Counted from the first letter of the stretch, positions 8,755 to 17,442 are shown. The stretch is 64,000 nt of DNA from Spirochaetota bacterium (GCA_027858855.1 JAQIBV010000063.1:1-64000), one strand, 5' to 3'. Numbers and translations: made by a program. Notes: generated from the letters alone by a model not told the origin.

Positions 8755-9576
8755 TTATATCCGGCTCTTCACAAGCCCGGGAAAATTTTCTTTCAACAAC
8801 ACATCAACAATTAATTTAAAACTAATACCGACCTCATTTTCCAGATCTTCACTGACCATAAATGGCTTTCCGCTATCACCGCATTCAGGAATCCCGGTTG
8901 ATATAGGTATTTCACCTAAAAATGGGATACTACTGATATCTGCGATTTTTTTGCCACCACCACGTTTGAACAGGTCTGAAATTTTCCCGCAATGAGGACA
9001 CGAAAATCCACTCATGTTTTCTATTACACCCAGCCGAGGTATATTCAGTTTTTCACAAAAGGTGATGGATTTTGCAACATCGACAAGCGCAAGATCCTGA
9101 GGGGTAGTCACAATAACTGCCCCATCCGGGTTTTCGATCAACTGACAAACAGCCAGAACTTCATCACCGGTTCCCGGAGGTGAATCGATAATCAGAAAAT
9201 CAAGCTCACCCCAATCCACATCGGTAAGGAACTGTTTAATAACGTTATGCTTCATTGGACCGCGCCAGATCATAGCATCACTCCTGGAATCTGTTAAGAA
9301 ACCGACAGAAACTGTTTTCAAAGTTCCATTATAAAGAATCGGCATAATTTTTCCATCAGCACTTTGTGAATGACGTGTTCCCTCAAGCCCCAGAAGTGTA
9401 GGTACTGAAGGTCCATGCAGATCAACATCCAGCAAACCGGTCTTATAGCCACGCTCTGCTAACGAAACCGCAAGGTTTACAGCTACTGTACTCTTACCAA
9501 CTCCGCCCTTTCCAGAAAGGACAACAACAGTATGGTCAACATCTGTCATATTTTCTTTTACTTTTTCGTCTACCAC
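8755..9576 (-). CDS. mrp: Mrp/NBP35-type iron-sulfur carrier ATPase
   Basis: A 273-residue deviant Walker A ATPase (SGKGGVGKST, 21-30) of the Mrp/ApbC/NBP35 family, which binds a bridging Fe-S cluster and passes it to apoproteins. The DLHGPSVPTLLG segment and the CPHCGK motif (CxxC cluster ligand) identify the family. It lies between the second MinD-like ATPase and the last NifX-like gene. In ORP operons of Desulfovibrio an Mrp protein is also encoded beside the ORP and MinD-like proteins. Confidence 0.92.
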   Translation of the reverse strand: MVDEKVKENMTDVDHTVVVLSGKGGVGKSTVAVNLAVSLAERGYKTGLLDVDLHGPSVPTLLGLEGTRHSQSADGKIMPILYNGTLKTVSVGFLTDSRSDAMIWRGPMKHNVIKQFLTDVDWGELDFLIIDSPPGTGDEVLAVCQLIENPDGAVIVTTPQDLALVDVAKSITFCEKLNIPRLGVIENMSGFSCPHCGKISDLFKRGGGKKIADISSIPFLGEIPISTGIPECGDSGKPFMVSEDLENEVGISFKLIVDVLLKENFPGLVKSRI

Positions 9577-9600
9577 TCATACTCTCCTGTTATATCTATA

Positions 9601-10473
9601 CTATTTTTTATTATCAAGCAGATCCCGGCAAACTGCGCTCCACACATCTTTGACTTCACGCGCAGCACTGCTATCGGTAAAACCTGTAACAGCACAACGA
9701 TTACGCTGCGCCTTGTTAAAAAGGGGGGAATAACCGATTCTTCCGGCAAAGAAAAGACCTTTCTCCAGAACATACCTCTCTATCTGATTGCAGAGATCAG
9801 TATTAATATCCGACCTGTTAATAACAATAGATATCTTAATGTGCATCCGTAAAACCAGTTCAACCGCGCGCTTCATATCAGAAATACCAGAACAGGTCGG
9901 CTCTGTAACAATGACAACACCAGTAGTGGCTGTTACCGCCGCAATTACCGGACAGCCAACCCCGGGAGGGCCATCAAGAATCAAGAGCGACGCTCCAGAA
10001 GCTTCAGCACCGGCTTTAGCCAGTTCACGTACACGGGTTACCATTTTACCTGAATTTTCTTCTCCCGTCCCCAGACGCCCATACACAAAGGAACCGGTTG
10101 TGCTCTTTGCGTGGTGTATAACGCCACACTTCTTATCAATTTTATTAACCGCATCAACCGGGCATGCGTAATAACAGACATTACAACCTTCACACAAAAA
10201 AGAATTTATAGTAAAATTATCAATCGCATTAAATCGGCATAACTCAACACATCTACCGCACTGTGTGCATAAATCTGGATTTATAGAATAGTCAAACCCT
10301 GCAATAAAATCTTCACTGTCTATTACGGTATGATCAATTCCTATAAAGAGGTTTGCGCCATCAACGTCGCAATCGGCAGCGTATGCTCCGTTTTGCAACT
10401 CAAAAAAGGCCCGTGTTAAAGACGACTTTCCTGTTCCCCCTTTTCCGCTAATAACCGCAATTGTATCAATCAT
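9601..10473 (-). CDS. MinD-superfamily ATPase with inserted 2[4Fe-4S] ferredoxin domain (copy 1)
   Basis: 290 residues. The P-loop is at the N-terminus (SGKGGTGKSS, 9-18). A bacterial ferredoxin domain is inserted between the ATPase halves, with cluster ligands C69, C72, C75, C79 and C94, C97, C100, C104. The rest matches MinD (LILDGPPGVGCPVIAA). This is the COG1149 architecture found in ORP operons. The cysteines suggest electron transfer or cluster handling coupled to ATP hydrolysis. Its start overlaps the preceding gene by 8 bases, so the two ATPases are probably made together and may form a heterodimer. Confidence 0.92.
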   Translation of the reverse strand: MIDTIAVISGKGGTGKSSLTRAFFELQNGAYAADCDVDGANLFIGIDHTVIDSEDFIAGFDYSINPDLCTQCGRCVELCRFNAIDNFTINSFLCEGCNVCYYACPVDAVNKIDKKCGVIHHAKSTTGSFVYGRLGTGEENSGKMVTRVRELAKAGAEASGASLLILDGPPGVGCPVIAAVTATTGVVIVTEPTCSGISDMKRAVELVLRMHIKISIVINRSDINTDLCNQIERYVLEKGLFFAGRIGYSPLFNKAQRNRCAVTGFTDSSAAREVKDVWSAVCRDLLDNKK

Positions 10474-11329
10474 CGCTACTCTCCAGACTCATCAACTTTT
10501 CAACCATATCAACTACTGGTTCATAATGCACAGAACCACCCTCTTCAATATAACCTCGCAAATCACCAACTGAATATTTCGCGGCCAGAATATGATCAAA
10601 GGGAATAGAACCGATAATGGGAATCTTTCTTTCATTACATAACGAGTACAACGAAGATGAAACCCCCTCATCTTTGTTAATAACCACCGCACAGGGAATT
10701 CCCATCTGCCTTACAAGATCCTCTATCAGGGCGAAATCGCTCATTCCGAAAGGCGTAGGCTCAACCACAATTAATGCAAAATCTGCATCATACAGGGCCT
10801 GAACCGTATTACAGGCAGTACCCGGAGGCGCATCAACTATCTGTAAATCACACCTAACATTTTCACCAAGAAGCTCACGAATTAAAAGTGGTGATTGAAT
10901 CTTACCAACATGTATTCTTCCTTCACGAAACGAAATATCCCCTTTCTCTGAAGAGGCAATTTCACCATACTCACTATCAATTTCTGAAATTGCCTCCTGA
11001 GGACAAAGAGAACTGCACCCTCCACAGGAATGACATAAATCGGTAAAAATAAGTGGTCGCTCTTTTACTAATACAATTGCATTATAGGCACATAATTCCA
11101 CACAAACACCGCACCCATTACAGATTTCAGAACTCAAAAGAGGAATCTTTCTGTAAACTGTACGACTATTCAATGAAGCCTTTACGAAGAGGTTTGAATT
11201 AGGTTCCTCAACATCCGCATCAACAAGCTCTACATCCATTTTTTTATTCATTAACAGCGACACCGCAACGGCACACGTTGTTTTTCCTGCTCCACCTTTA
11301 CCGCTGACTACTACCAATCTTTTTGTCAT
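10466..11329 (-). CDS. MinD-superfamily ATPase with inserted 2[4Fe-4S] ferredoxin domain (copy 2)
   Basis: A paralogue of the next gene. From the ATG at 11329 it is 287 residues, with P-loop SGKGGAGKTT (9-18) and ferredoxin ligands C70, C73, C76, C80 and C99, C102, C105, C109. I chose MTKRLVVV because TAGGGG lies just upstream; a longer frame from 11377 runs into the MBL gene and adds an unlikely cysteine-rich extension. Paired MinD-like ferredoxin ATPases are a hallmark of ORP-type clusters. In Desulfovibrio such proteins belong to a complex linked to cell division; that role here is inferred. Confidence 0.92.
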   Translation of the reverse strand: MTKRLVVVSGKGGAGKTTCAVAVSLLMNKKMDVELVDADVEEPNSNLFVKASLNSRTVYRKIPLLSSEICNGCGVCVELCAYNAIVLVKERPLIFTDLCHSCGGCSSLCPQEAISEIDSEYGEIASSEKGDISFREGRIHVGKIQSPLLIRELLGENVRCDLQIVDAPPGTACNTVQALYDADFALIVVEPTPFGMSDFALIEDLVRQMGIPCAVVINKDEGVSSSLYSLCNERKIPIIGSIPFDHILAAKYSVGDLRGYIEEGGSVHYEPVVDMVEKLMSLESSDD

Positions 11330-11337
11330 GAAAACCC

Positions 11338-12165
11338 CTATATAGAATAAACTGATCCCGCAGAAGCATATACGCATTCACCCGAAACACGTGATTTCAG
11401 TTCATGAAAGCCATCAACACCGGTACAGTGACCACAAATAACTCGTGAAACATTGAAGTGATTGAGAGCAGTCGCACAACTGCTTAACTGGTCAACGGTT
11501 GCTCCTTTTAAATGAAACCCGCCCATCACTGTATGAAACTCCCGTATCGAAAATTCTGAAGAAAGATATTCAAGAATTGCACCAACGCCTTTATGCGCAC
11601 AAGAGGTAACAACCGAATAACCATACTCACCGGCGATCAGAAGAACCATCTCATCCAGGAATGCATCAGGTACATAATCACTATTATAACGAACAAACAG
11701 ATTTTGATTATGTGAAGCCCCTGGGATTTTTTTCCCAAGTGGAACAACCACAACATCTCCCATTTTTTCCGGTTCATCTATCAGTTTAAATCGGGCACCG
11801 ATTTTCTCATACTCCAGCATGGGCAAAGGAATTCCAACCGAACGTTGAGCCCCAGTTGAAGAGGAAAAGGCCTCTCGGAAAACATTCATTGAAGCAATAA
11901 CCGGTGTTGAAACAAGATCATCAGCACTAATGGCTTTTAACAAATGCTCCAAACCTCCGGTGTGATCAAAGTGACAATGAGACAAAACTATCCCATCCAA
12001 TGTCGACAACTGAAGTTCAAGCTCTCTTAAATTTTTAAGAAGATGGTTACTTCTCCCTGTATCCAGCAAAACTTTTTTTTCACCCTCAAGCAAATAACAC
12101 AAACCATGTTCGGCAGACAGTCCATCACGATAGGTGCAATTATCGATAACAACTGTTATTCTCAT
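11338..12165 (-). CDS. Metallo-beta-lactamase-fold hydrolase (COG1237 type)
   Basis: 275 residues with the metal motif SHCHFDHTGG (H63, H65, D67, H68) and a late histidine in VICGHCTGVDG. The layout fits the COG1237 branch, whose archaeal member acts in methanopterin synthesis and whose bacterial members have unknown substrates. It starts on the last base of the tandem NifX-like gene and ends 8 bases before the MinD-like gene, so it is inside the sigma-54 operon. Its link to the cluster proteins is unexplained. It could process a cofactor precursor, but no substrate can be read from the sequence. Confidence 0.85.
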   Translation of the reverse strand: MRITVVIDNCTYRDGLSAEHGLCYLLEGEKKVLLDTGRSNHLLKNLRELELQLSTLDGIVLSHCHFDHTGGLEHLLKAISADDLVSTPVIASMNVFREAFSSSTGAQRSVGIPLPMLEYEKIGARFKLIDEPEKMGDVVVVPLGKKIPGASHNQNLFVRYNSDYVPDAFLDEMVLLIAGEYGYSVVTSCAHKGVGAILEYLSSEFSIREFHTVMGGFHLKGATVDQLSSCATALNHFNVSRVICGHCTGVDGFHELKSRVSGECVYASAGSVYSI

Positions 12166-12893
12166 TACCAGTGCCCCTCTACATCAGCTTCATCTGACGA
12201 AGTCAGTTTACCATCACGATACATCTGCAAAGCATTCAGCACACTTCCCTCTGCACCCGTAAATATGGCAACGTCAGCAGCCTTCAAAACAGAGTGCGCT
12301 TTTGGCCCAACATGTCCTGTTATTATTACTGAAACCCCCTCATCAAGAACAGTTCCAGCTGCCTGAATACCGGCTCCCTGAGGCGCGTTATAGTTTTGGC
12401 TGTTTTCTACAAAGCTCCAGGACGAACTCTCTTCATCAAAAACCATAAAAGCCCGGGCACGCCCAAAACGTTGATCAACTTCGGCTTTTTCATCAGAACC
12501 ACTGGTTGTTATACCTATTTTCATAGATCTCTCCTTAAATTTACCATCTGTAATTATACCAAACTGTTTTCTGCAGCACAATTTAGGCTTGCTGCAAATA
12601 CTAACTTTTTGCCAATCATGTGTTAACATGCATAAAAGTTTTTTTACTGATACCGGATGACACATCAGAAGAGATATTCCAGCAGTTGCCAGCATATCTG
12701 CCAACTCACGACTTACCCTATTATAAACTACGACAGTACACATCTCAGCCTGTAACAGATGTAAAACCGACCGAGACTGCTCCCGCCAAACCTGACTAAC
12801 CTCTTCAGGATTTCTGGAAACAATTATGAAACTCTGTGCCGTATCAAGAAGCGGGGAAACACGTTCATTAAAAACCGGTATTGCAATCTTCAT
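12165..12893 (-). CDS. Tandem NifX/ORP-like protein, two domains with an internal translation start
   Basis: 242 residues. Domain 1 (about 1-95, MKIAIPVFNERVSPLLD) and domain 2 (124-242, MKIGITTSGSDEKAEVDQRF) both have the NifX/ORP fold; relatives are usually single domains of 110-120 residues. The linker is Cys-rich (C100, C106, C107). Domain 2 begins at an ATG (12524) with a perfect AAGGAGA at 12530-12536, so it may also be made alone. The start at 12893 has no ribosome-binding site and coincides with the predicted +1 of the sigma-54 promoter, hinting at leaderless translation. A longer frame to 12977 would begin upstream of the promoter and is rejected. Domain 2 is the best ORP candidate. 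Confidence 0.8.
   Translation of the reverse strand: MKIAIPVFNERVSPLLDTAQSFIIVSRNPEEVSQVWREQSRSVLHLLQAEMCTVVVYNRVSRELADMLATAGISLLMCHPVSVKKLLCMLTHDWQKVSICSKPKLCCRKQFGIITDGKFKERSMKIGITTSGSDEKAEVDQRFGRARAFMVFDEESSSWSFVENSQNYNAPQGAGIQAAGTVLDEGVSVIITGHVGPKAHSVLKAADVAIFTGAEGSVLNALQMYRDGKLTSSDEADVEGHW
12530..12536 (-). promoter_or_regulatory. Internal ribosome-binding site before the second NifX-like domain
   Basis: AAGGAGA lies five bases before an in-frame ATG (12524). It is the strongest ribosome-binding site of the gene, whereas the gene's own first codon has none. Confidence 0.65.
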
Positions 12894-12902
12894 ACTATAT
12901 AT

Positions 12903-12919
12903 ATGCACCAATTGTGCCA
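12903..12919 (-). promoter_or_regulatory. Sigma-54 (-24/-12) promoter of the ORP-type operon
   Basis: The minus strand reads TGGCACAATTGGTGCAT, which fits the TGGCAC-N5-TTGCW consensus with the invariant GG and GC at exactly the required spacing. The predicted start of transcription is 12893. The adjacent enhancer-binding protein gene and palindromes support it. Confidence 0.88.
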
Positions 12920-13095
12920 AAATAGAGGGCTGAAGTATATACAGATTATTTTTTGTCAAAATCAGGAGATAATTCAAAAAAAATACGGTTTTTTAGAAAG
13001 AAACGTCAATAAATACGAGTTAAATCTGCAACATAATAGTGACATTGCCAGATTTGTATAGAGAGTAGGGAATTTAGAAAAAAACAGAAGAATTA

Positions 13096-13110
13096 ATTGC
13101 ATTATGCAAT
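13096..13110. promoter_or_regulatory. Palindromic upstream activator site 1
   Basis: attgcattatgcaat is a perfect 15-mer dyad around a central base. It lies about 190 bases upstream of the sigma-54 promoter, in the gap after the enhancer-binding protein gene. Confidence 0.82.
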
Positions 13111-13126
13111 GTCTTAGACAGAGATT

Positions 13127-13141
13127 ATTGCATAATGCAAT
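13127..13141. promoter_or_regulatory. Palindromic upstream activator site 2
   Basis: attgcataatgcaat is the reverse complement of site 1. The centres are 31 bases apart, about three helical turns, so both would face the same side of the DNA, as expected for an oligomeric activator. Confidence 0.82.
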
Positions 13142-13194
13142 ATCGAACTCCGATTAAATAGCAGGGATATCGGGAGATGGAATAGTATCGGGGC

Positions 13195-14505
13195 CTATTC
13201 AAGCGATAAATCCTTGAGTTTTCTCCATAACGTGGAAGGGTTAATGCCCAGTTGACGAGCTGTTTCAGTACGATTGCCATTGTTAGCCAGGAGCACCTTG
13301 TGAATATGTCGCTGTTCGACATCATCCAGACGTAAAGAATCATCGTCAATTTCAGAAAGAATATTAGAAGGCAGGTCTCCCGTTTCTATTCTGTCTGAAC
13401 GGCTCATCACATAGGCATACTCGATTATATTTTCAAGCTCACGCACATTGCCTGGATAGTTATACACCATAAGCCGAGCCGTAACCTCCCCCGGAAGATA
13501 CTTGCTGCCCTTTCCGCGTATAACCTGAAGACGAGAAAGAATCGATTCAGCTAACAGAGGGATATCCTCTCTGCGGGCTCTAAGCGGCGGGATATCAATT
13601 CGTATAACGGCAATTCTGTAAAACAGATCCTCCCTAAACTCCTTGTTAGCAATCCCGGCTGCCAAATCCTTGTTTGTTGCAGCAAGGATCCTGACATCTG
13701 CACGTCTGGTCACATTGCTGCCAATCGGCTCGTAATCTTTGAACTGTAAAAAACGCAGTAACTTAACCTGTATAGAAATTGGCAGATCCCCAATCTCATC
13801 AAGAAAAAGAGTTCCGCCCTCCGCTTCAGCAATACGTCCAGGTTTATCCCTATTTGCTCCGGTAAAGGCTCCTTTTACATAACCAAAAAGTTCTGACTCA
13901 AGCAGCTGTTCCGGTAATGCCGCAGCATGCAGTGCAACAAATTTATTTTCGGATCTGAAAGACCTATTATGTAGCGCCCGTGCGAAGAGCTCCTTTCCAG
14001 TTCCACTCTCGCCTGCAATAAGGACTGTCGACTCGCTCTCTGCAATATCAGGTAAAATTTCGAACAACGAGTGCATCTGTCTGTTTTTACTGATTATATC
14101 CTCAAAGGTGTAATTTTCCGTAACAGCTTTTCGTAATTTTTCGACAGTACTCATGTCACGGAAAATCTCGACTGCGGCAACTATCATACCCGTTTCATCC
14201 TTTATCACGGATGTCGACACGGAAAGCGGAATACGGGTACCATCCGCCTTAACCACATATATATCCCGGTTAACAATTGGCGTACCAGTATCCATTGATT
14301 CACGCAAAACACAGGCCGTTTCACATACCGATGCGTGAAACACCTCATAACAGCGTTTACCAACAGCATCATCACGACTGATATCAAGAATCTGCAAAGC
14401 AGATCTGTTAATCATGGTTATTTTAAAATTTGTATCAATGCAAAAGAGTCCATCAGCAATGGAATCAAGTAGAATTTCGGCAGGTATACCTTCAGGAAGT
14501 TTCAT
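13195..14505 (-). CDS. Sigma-54 enhancer-binding protein with PAS sensor
   Basis: 436 residues in three parts. A PAS domain (about 8-120) carries cysteines C52, C61 and C65 (RCYEVFHASVCETAC), which may hold a redox or Fe-S sensor. The AAA+ domain has Walker A GESGTGKE (165-172), the sigma-54 contact loop GAFTGA (212-217) and Walker B GTLFLDEIGD. A Fis-type helix-turn-helix closes the protein (NRTETARQLGINPSTLWRKL). There is no receiver domain. It is the likely activator of the adjacent ORP-type operon through the palindromes at 13096-13141. Its start overlaps the HEAT-repeat gene by 14 bases. Confidence 0.93.
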   Translation of the reverse strand: MKLPEGIPAEILLDSIADGLFCIDTNFKITMINRSALQILDISRDDAVGKRCYEVFHASVCETACVLRESMDTGTPIVNRDIYVVKADGTRIPLSVSTSVIKDETGMIVAAVEIFRDMSTVEKLRKAVTENYTFEDIISKNRQMHSLFEILPDIAESESTVLIAGESGTGKELFARALHNRSFRSENKFVALHAAALPEQLLESELFGYVKGAFTGANRDKPGRIAEAEGGTLFLDEIGDLPISIQVKLLRFLQFKDYEPIGSNVTRRADVRILAATNKDLAAGIANKEFREDLFYRIAVIRIDIPPLRARREDIPLLAESILSRLQVIRGKGSKYLPGEVTARLMVYNYPGNVRELENIIEYAYVMSRSDRIETGDLPSNILSEIDDDSLRLDDVEQRHIHKVLLANNGNRTETARQLGINPSTLWRKLKDLSLE

Positions 14506-15892
14506 TCTCTAATTCCCTGAGAGTATCTTTAAGAATTGAAAGCTCTTCATCATCACAAACATTATCCAAAACATCACACAACGAATCGTATACCGAAGTA
14601 TCTCCGATTTTACGCAGCGCATCATAAACAGCAATGCGAATATCGCGATCATTATGGCAGAGATATTCACTTATTTTAGAAACTGATTGTTTATCCTCCA
14701 ATTCACCAAGGGCATAGATGATACACAAAAGCAGCTCATCTGTAAGATTTCGATTAAATAGATCCCTGATCTCCGGCGACAATCTCTTATTACCGCACTC
14801 GGCCGCTATTTCAAGAAGCGCAGGCAATGTCTCATCGGTACCTTTTTTAATACTCTCTGCTACAAATTCAGTCTGACTACAGAGAGTCTCGGTTGCCACA
14901 CAAATAAGAGAAGTTCTCTCTAATTCACTGTTAACAGCTCCGCTAAGTAAAATATCCATGGCCTTCTTGCCAGCATTAATTCCTGAACGACATAACAATT
15001 TTTCAGAGGATCGTTTCAGATGTAGATTTGAACTCGTAAGAAAACCAATAAGTAAATCAAACAGCTCTTCCGGAGCAGAATCGACCATATCAAGAAAACC
15101 ACGTTTTAGTTCACCCGGCAGCTGTTCAAGATATTCCCTGAACACATCACTCTGATGATCAAAAACGGATTCAGTAACCTTTTCAAAAATTCTTTCGCAC
15201 AATATCTCATCTGAACGATCAACAAAATGCAAAAGAGCTCGAGCGCCTTCAGGATCAGTAACACGTACATTATCCCAGTCACTGCGAATCGCATTACAGA
15301 GCATCTCATCAACCGGGTTCTCGAAAGAATACGACAACTGTTTTAAAAAACCGGCGGCACGATTGCGCAATGCACTGTCATCATCACGTAATAATCCAAT
15401 AAAAACACTGATATTGTCTTTCATCAAGATTTTGCCCAATGCCTCAAGAGCCTCTAAACGACAGTGTGATCCTGAGTGATTAATAACTGACCTTAATACA
15501 TCCTGAGCATCAACCGACCCGATATCTCCCAACGCCTTAGCAAATATGGGATCATCGCTCTGCTCGAGCAGAAATATAAAAAGAGGCACAGCCTCTTTCT
15601 CTTTAGTATGGCCAAGTGCCGCAACCACACCATAACGGATCAATCCGTTTTCATCGTAAATACTGTTTAACAGAAAACGGGTTGCAACAGGCCCTATAGA
15701 CGCAAAAGCTTCCGCAAGGGGGGCTTTTTCAGATAGAGTAAGATCATTTCGTGTTATCAGAATATCCAGCAGAAAAGGAACTGTAAGCGGTGAATCTATA
15801 GAAGCCAGACGTGAAACAGCAGTAATAAAGCGTTCCCCCTTCGAATGTTCAAGACGGGAATAATACCACTGAGCTCGAAAGCGATTAAACAT
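14492..15892 (-). CDS. HEAT-repeat protein
   Basis: 466 residues made almost wholly of paired-helix HEAT/PBS-lyase-like repeats (for example RYGVVAALGHTKEKEAVPLF and RLEALEALGKILMKD). There is no signal peptide or membrane segment, so it is probably a cytoplasmic scaffold. It sits between the HExxH gene (8-base overlap) and the enhancer-binding protein gene (14-base overlap), in one apparent transcript. Co-transcription with the activator suggests a part in its signalling, but that is only context. Confidence 0.8.
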   Translation of the reverse strand: MFNRFRAQWYYSRLEHSKGERFITAVSRLASIDSPLTVPFLLDILITRNDLTLSEKAPLAEAFASIGPVATRFLLNSIYDENGLIRYGVVAALGHTKEKEAVPLFIFLLEQSDDPIFAKALGDIGSVDAQDVLRSVINHSGSHCRLEALEALGKILMKDNISVFIGLLRDDDSALRNRAAGFLKQLSYSFENPVDEMLCNAIRSDWDNVRVTDPEGARALLHFVDRSDEILCERIFEKVTESVFDHQSDVFREYLEQLPGELKRGFLDMVDSAPEELFDLLIGFLTSSNLHLKRSSEKLLCRSGINAGKKAMDILLSGAVNSELERTSLICVATETLCSQTEFVAESIKKGTDETLPALLEIAAECGNKRLSPEIRDLFNRNLTDELLLCIIYALGELEDKQSVSKISEYLCHNDRDIRIAVYDALRKIGDTSVYDSLCDVLDNVCDDEELSILKDTLRELENETS

Positions 15893-16733
15893 TCGTTTCG
15901 CCCTGATCGGTTATCAGTCGATCACTTATAGAGCCTTCGAAACTGGTAATTCGCTCATCGATATTTTCCAACCGCTCAATCAGATGTGCGATGCTCTTTT
16001 CAAGACGAAGCTTCTCTTTCAGCAGCAACTCGACCTCATCCTGTTTTTGCAACTTGTACTTATCCGGATTAATAACCTCCGCCTTAACCATAGGCTCGGT
16101 CATCCCCTTCTTAAAACCGGCAAGAGCTCGTCGACGCATATCATCATCTTCGATACGGGCAACCAGTTTCATATTATCAATACCGATTTCACTTGTTATA
16201 TCATGCTGAAACGCCTTAATCAACGCCTTTGCCTCTTGACGTTTGAACCCCAACTCGCGGTCAAGATAGTCTTCGAAACTTGCGTGAGTTTCCATACATA
16301 ACGACATGGCCTCAAGTAATACATTACCAAACTTTTTCATTATTTCAGCATTGTTCTGTAAATACTCAGCTTTAATCTTTTTAGTTAATTCGGTAAAACG
16401 GGGATCCGTTTTAAAAAGAGAGTTATAGATGCCTTTTTTTTCCGCATCAAAAAGCAGGGTATGCAGGAGGTTCCAGAAAAGGGTTGTATGCGACTTTGAC
16501 GATATTGTCCCAGAAGATTCTGTAAACTGGATATGATGTGCAAATTCATGAATGGCGGTATATATCAGCCTGTTTTCAGATTCAAAGTTTTTATTATGAA
16601 TAATAATTTCACAACTTTCGGGTTTGTACAGACCGTCAACCTTACCCGACTTTTTCCCCGACAATATGACTGTAAAATCATCTACATCACTCTTCAGCTC
16701 CAGCAACTTCGCTTTTATCTCTTGTTGGTTCAT
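15885..16733 (-). CDS. Putative zincin-like protein with HEFAHH motif and C-terminal coiled coil
   Basis: 282 residues of an unrecognised family. HEFAHH at 62-67 is a good HExxH zinc motif (H62, E63, H66) in the context IYTAIHEFAHHIQFTE, as in minigluzincins. A third ligand cannot be fixed by eye. The C-terminal third (about 225-275) is a charged coiled coil. There is no signal peptide. AGGAAA precedes the ATG at 16733. It starts 47 bases inside the GIN-domain lipoprotein gene and is followed by the HEAT gene. Peptidase activity is plausible but unproven. Confidence 0.65.
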   Translation of the reverse strand: MNQQEIKAKLLELKSDVDDFTVILSGKKSGKVDGLYKPESCEIIIHNKNFESENRLIYTAIHEFAHHIQFTESSGTISSKSHTTLFWNLLHTLLFDAEKKGIYNSLFKTDPRFTELTKKIKAEYLQNNAEIMKKFGNVLLEAMSLCMETHASFEDYLDRELGFKRQEAKALIKAFQHDITSEIGIDNMKLVARIEDDDMRRRALAGFKKGMTEPMVKAEVINPDKYKLQKQDEVELLLKEKLRLEKSIAHLIERLENIDERITSFEGSISDRLITDQGETNV

Positions 16734-17442
16734 AATTTCCTGACTCTATCCTTCCGGCACCTGTTATTGAGGTTGAAACCCGTGGAGTGCCATTGTAAAT
16801 TACATTACCACGCCCCGATATGGTAACGTCAAGAAATTCTTCAACACTGATTTCGCTTTTAGTTAAACCGGTACTCTCTATCACAGCACGCTTAACCAGA
16901 AAATCCCGGCCTCGTAACTTCGAAGTACCCTTAAGCTTAGCCTGAAAAGAGTTTGCATGTCCATTAAGAACATGTACCGACTGGCCTCCGGCGATAACAG
17001 TCACCTGCTGGTGATCAAAATAGAGTTCAGATGCCGAGTGACCTGAACTTTCCACGGTAATCTGGTTGCCACTAAAGGTATTTTTCATTTTAACAATTGC
17101 AGCACCCTCAACGCCAAGATAATTTAACTCTGGCATCTCAATAGTAAACTCTGGAATAAAATCAGAAGAGAATGACTCAAGATATGTGATTGTTAAAACC
17201 CCCTTGTCTAATGTTACATCAGTGATTTTCAGTACATTTTCGTCAGCTTTAGCGCTGAATCGATAGTTTTCTGACTGTTTAAGATATATTATCCCCCGAC
17301 CTTCAAGCGCCACACCGGTAAAACCGTTAAAATCACGCTGAACAGTGACTACACGTCCATCTCTATTCCTGTTTCTATGCGTTTGACCACATCCTGATAT
17401 TAAAACAGCCCCGGCAATTAATAGAACAATATACCTTTTCAT
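16687..17442 (-). CDS. Lipoprotein with head-GIN (DUF2807) beta-helix domain
   Basis: 251 residues from the ATG at 17442, which has GGGGGC just upstream. A signal peptide ends in LISGC, the lipobox. The rest matches the head-GIN/DUF2807 family: VQRDFNGFTGVALEGRGIIY near the start, then repeated beta-strands such as ITVESSGHSASELYF and TISGRGNVIYNGTP. Such proteins are surface- or periplasm-exposed with unknown function. It may be the first gene of a four-gene unit that ends with the sigma-54 activator. Confidence 0.85.
   Translation of the reverse strand: MKRYIVLLIAGAVLISGCGQTHRNRNRDGRVVTVQRDFNGFTGVALEGRGIIYLKQSENYRFSAKADENVLKITDVTLDKGVLTITYLESFSSDFIPEFTIEMPELNYLGVEGAAIVKMKNTFSGNQITVESSGHSASELYFDHQQVTVIAGGQSVHVLNGHANSFQAKLKGTSKLRGRDFLVKRAVIESTGLTKSEISVEEFLDVTISGRGNVIYNGTPRVSTSITGAGRIESGNYEPTRDKSEVAGAEE

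Noticed and set aside
12893-12977. N-terminal extension of the tandem NifX-like protein
   Set aside because: It would start upstream of the sigma-54 promoter and encodes hydrophobic residues not seen in the family; MKIAIP is the normal family start.
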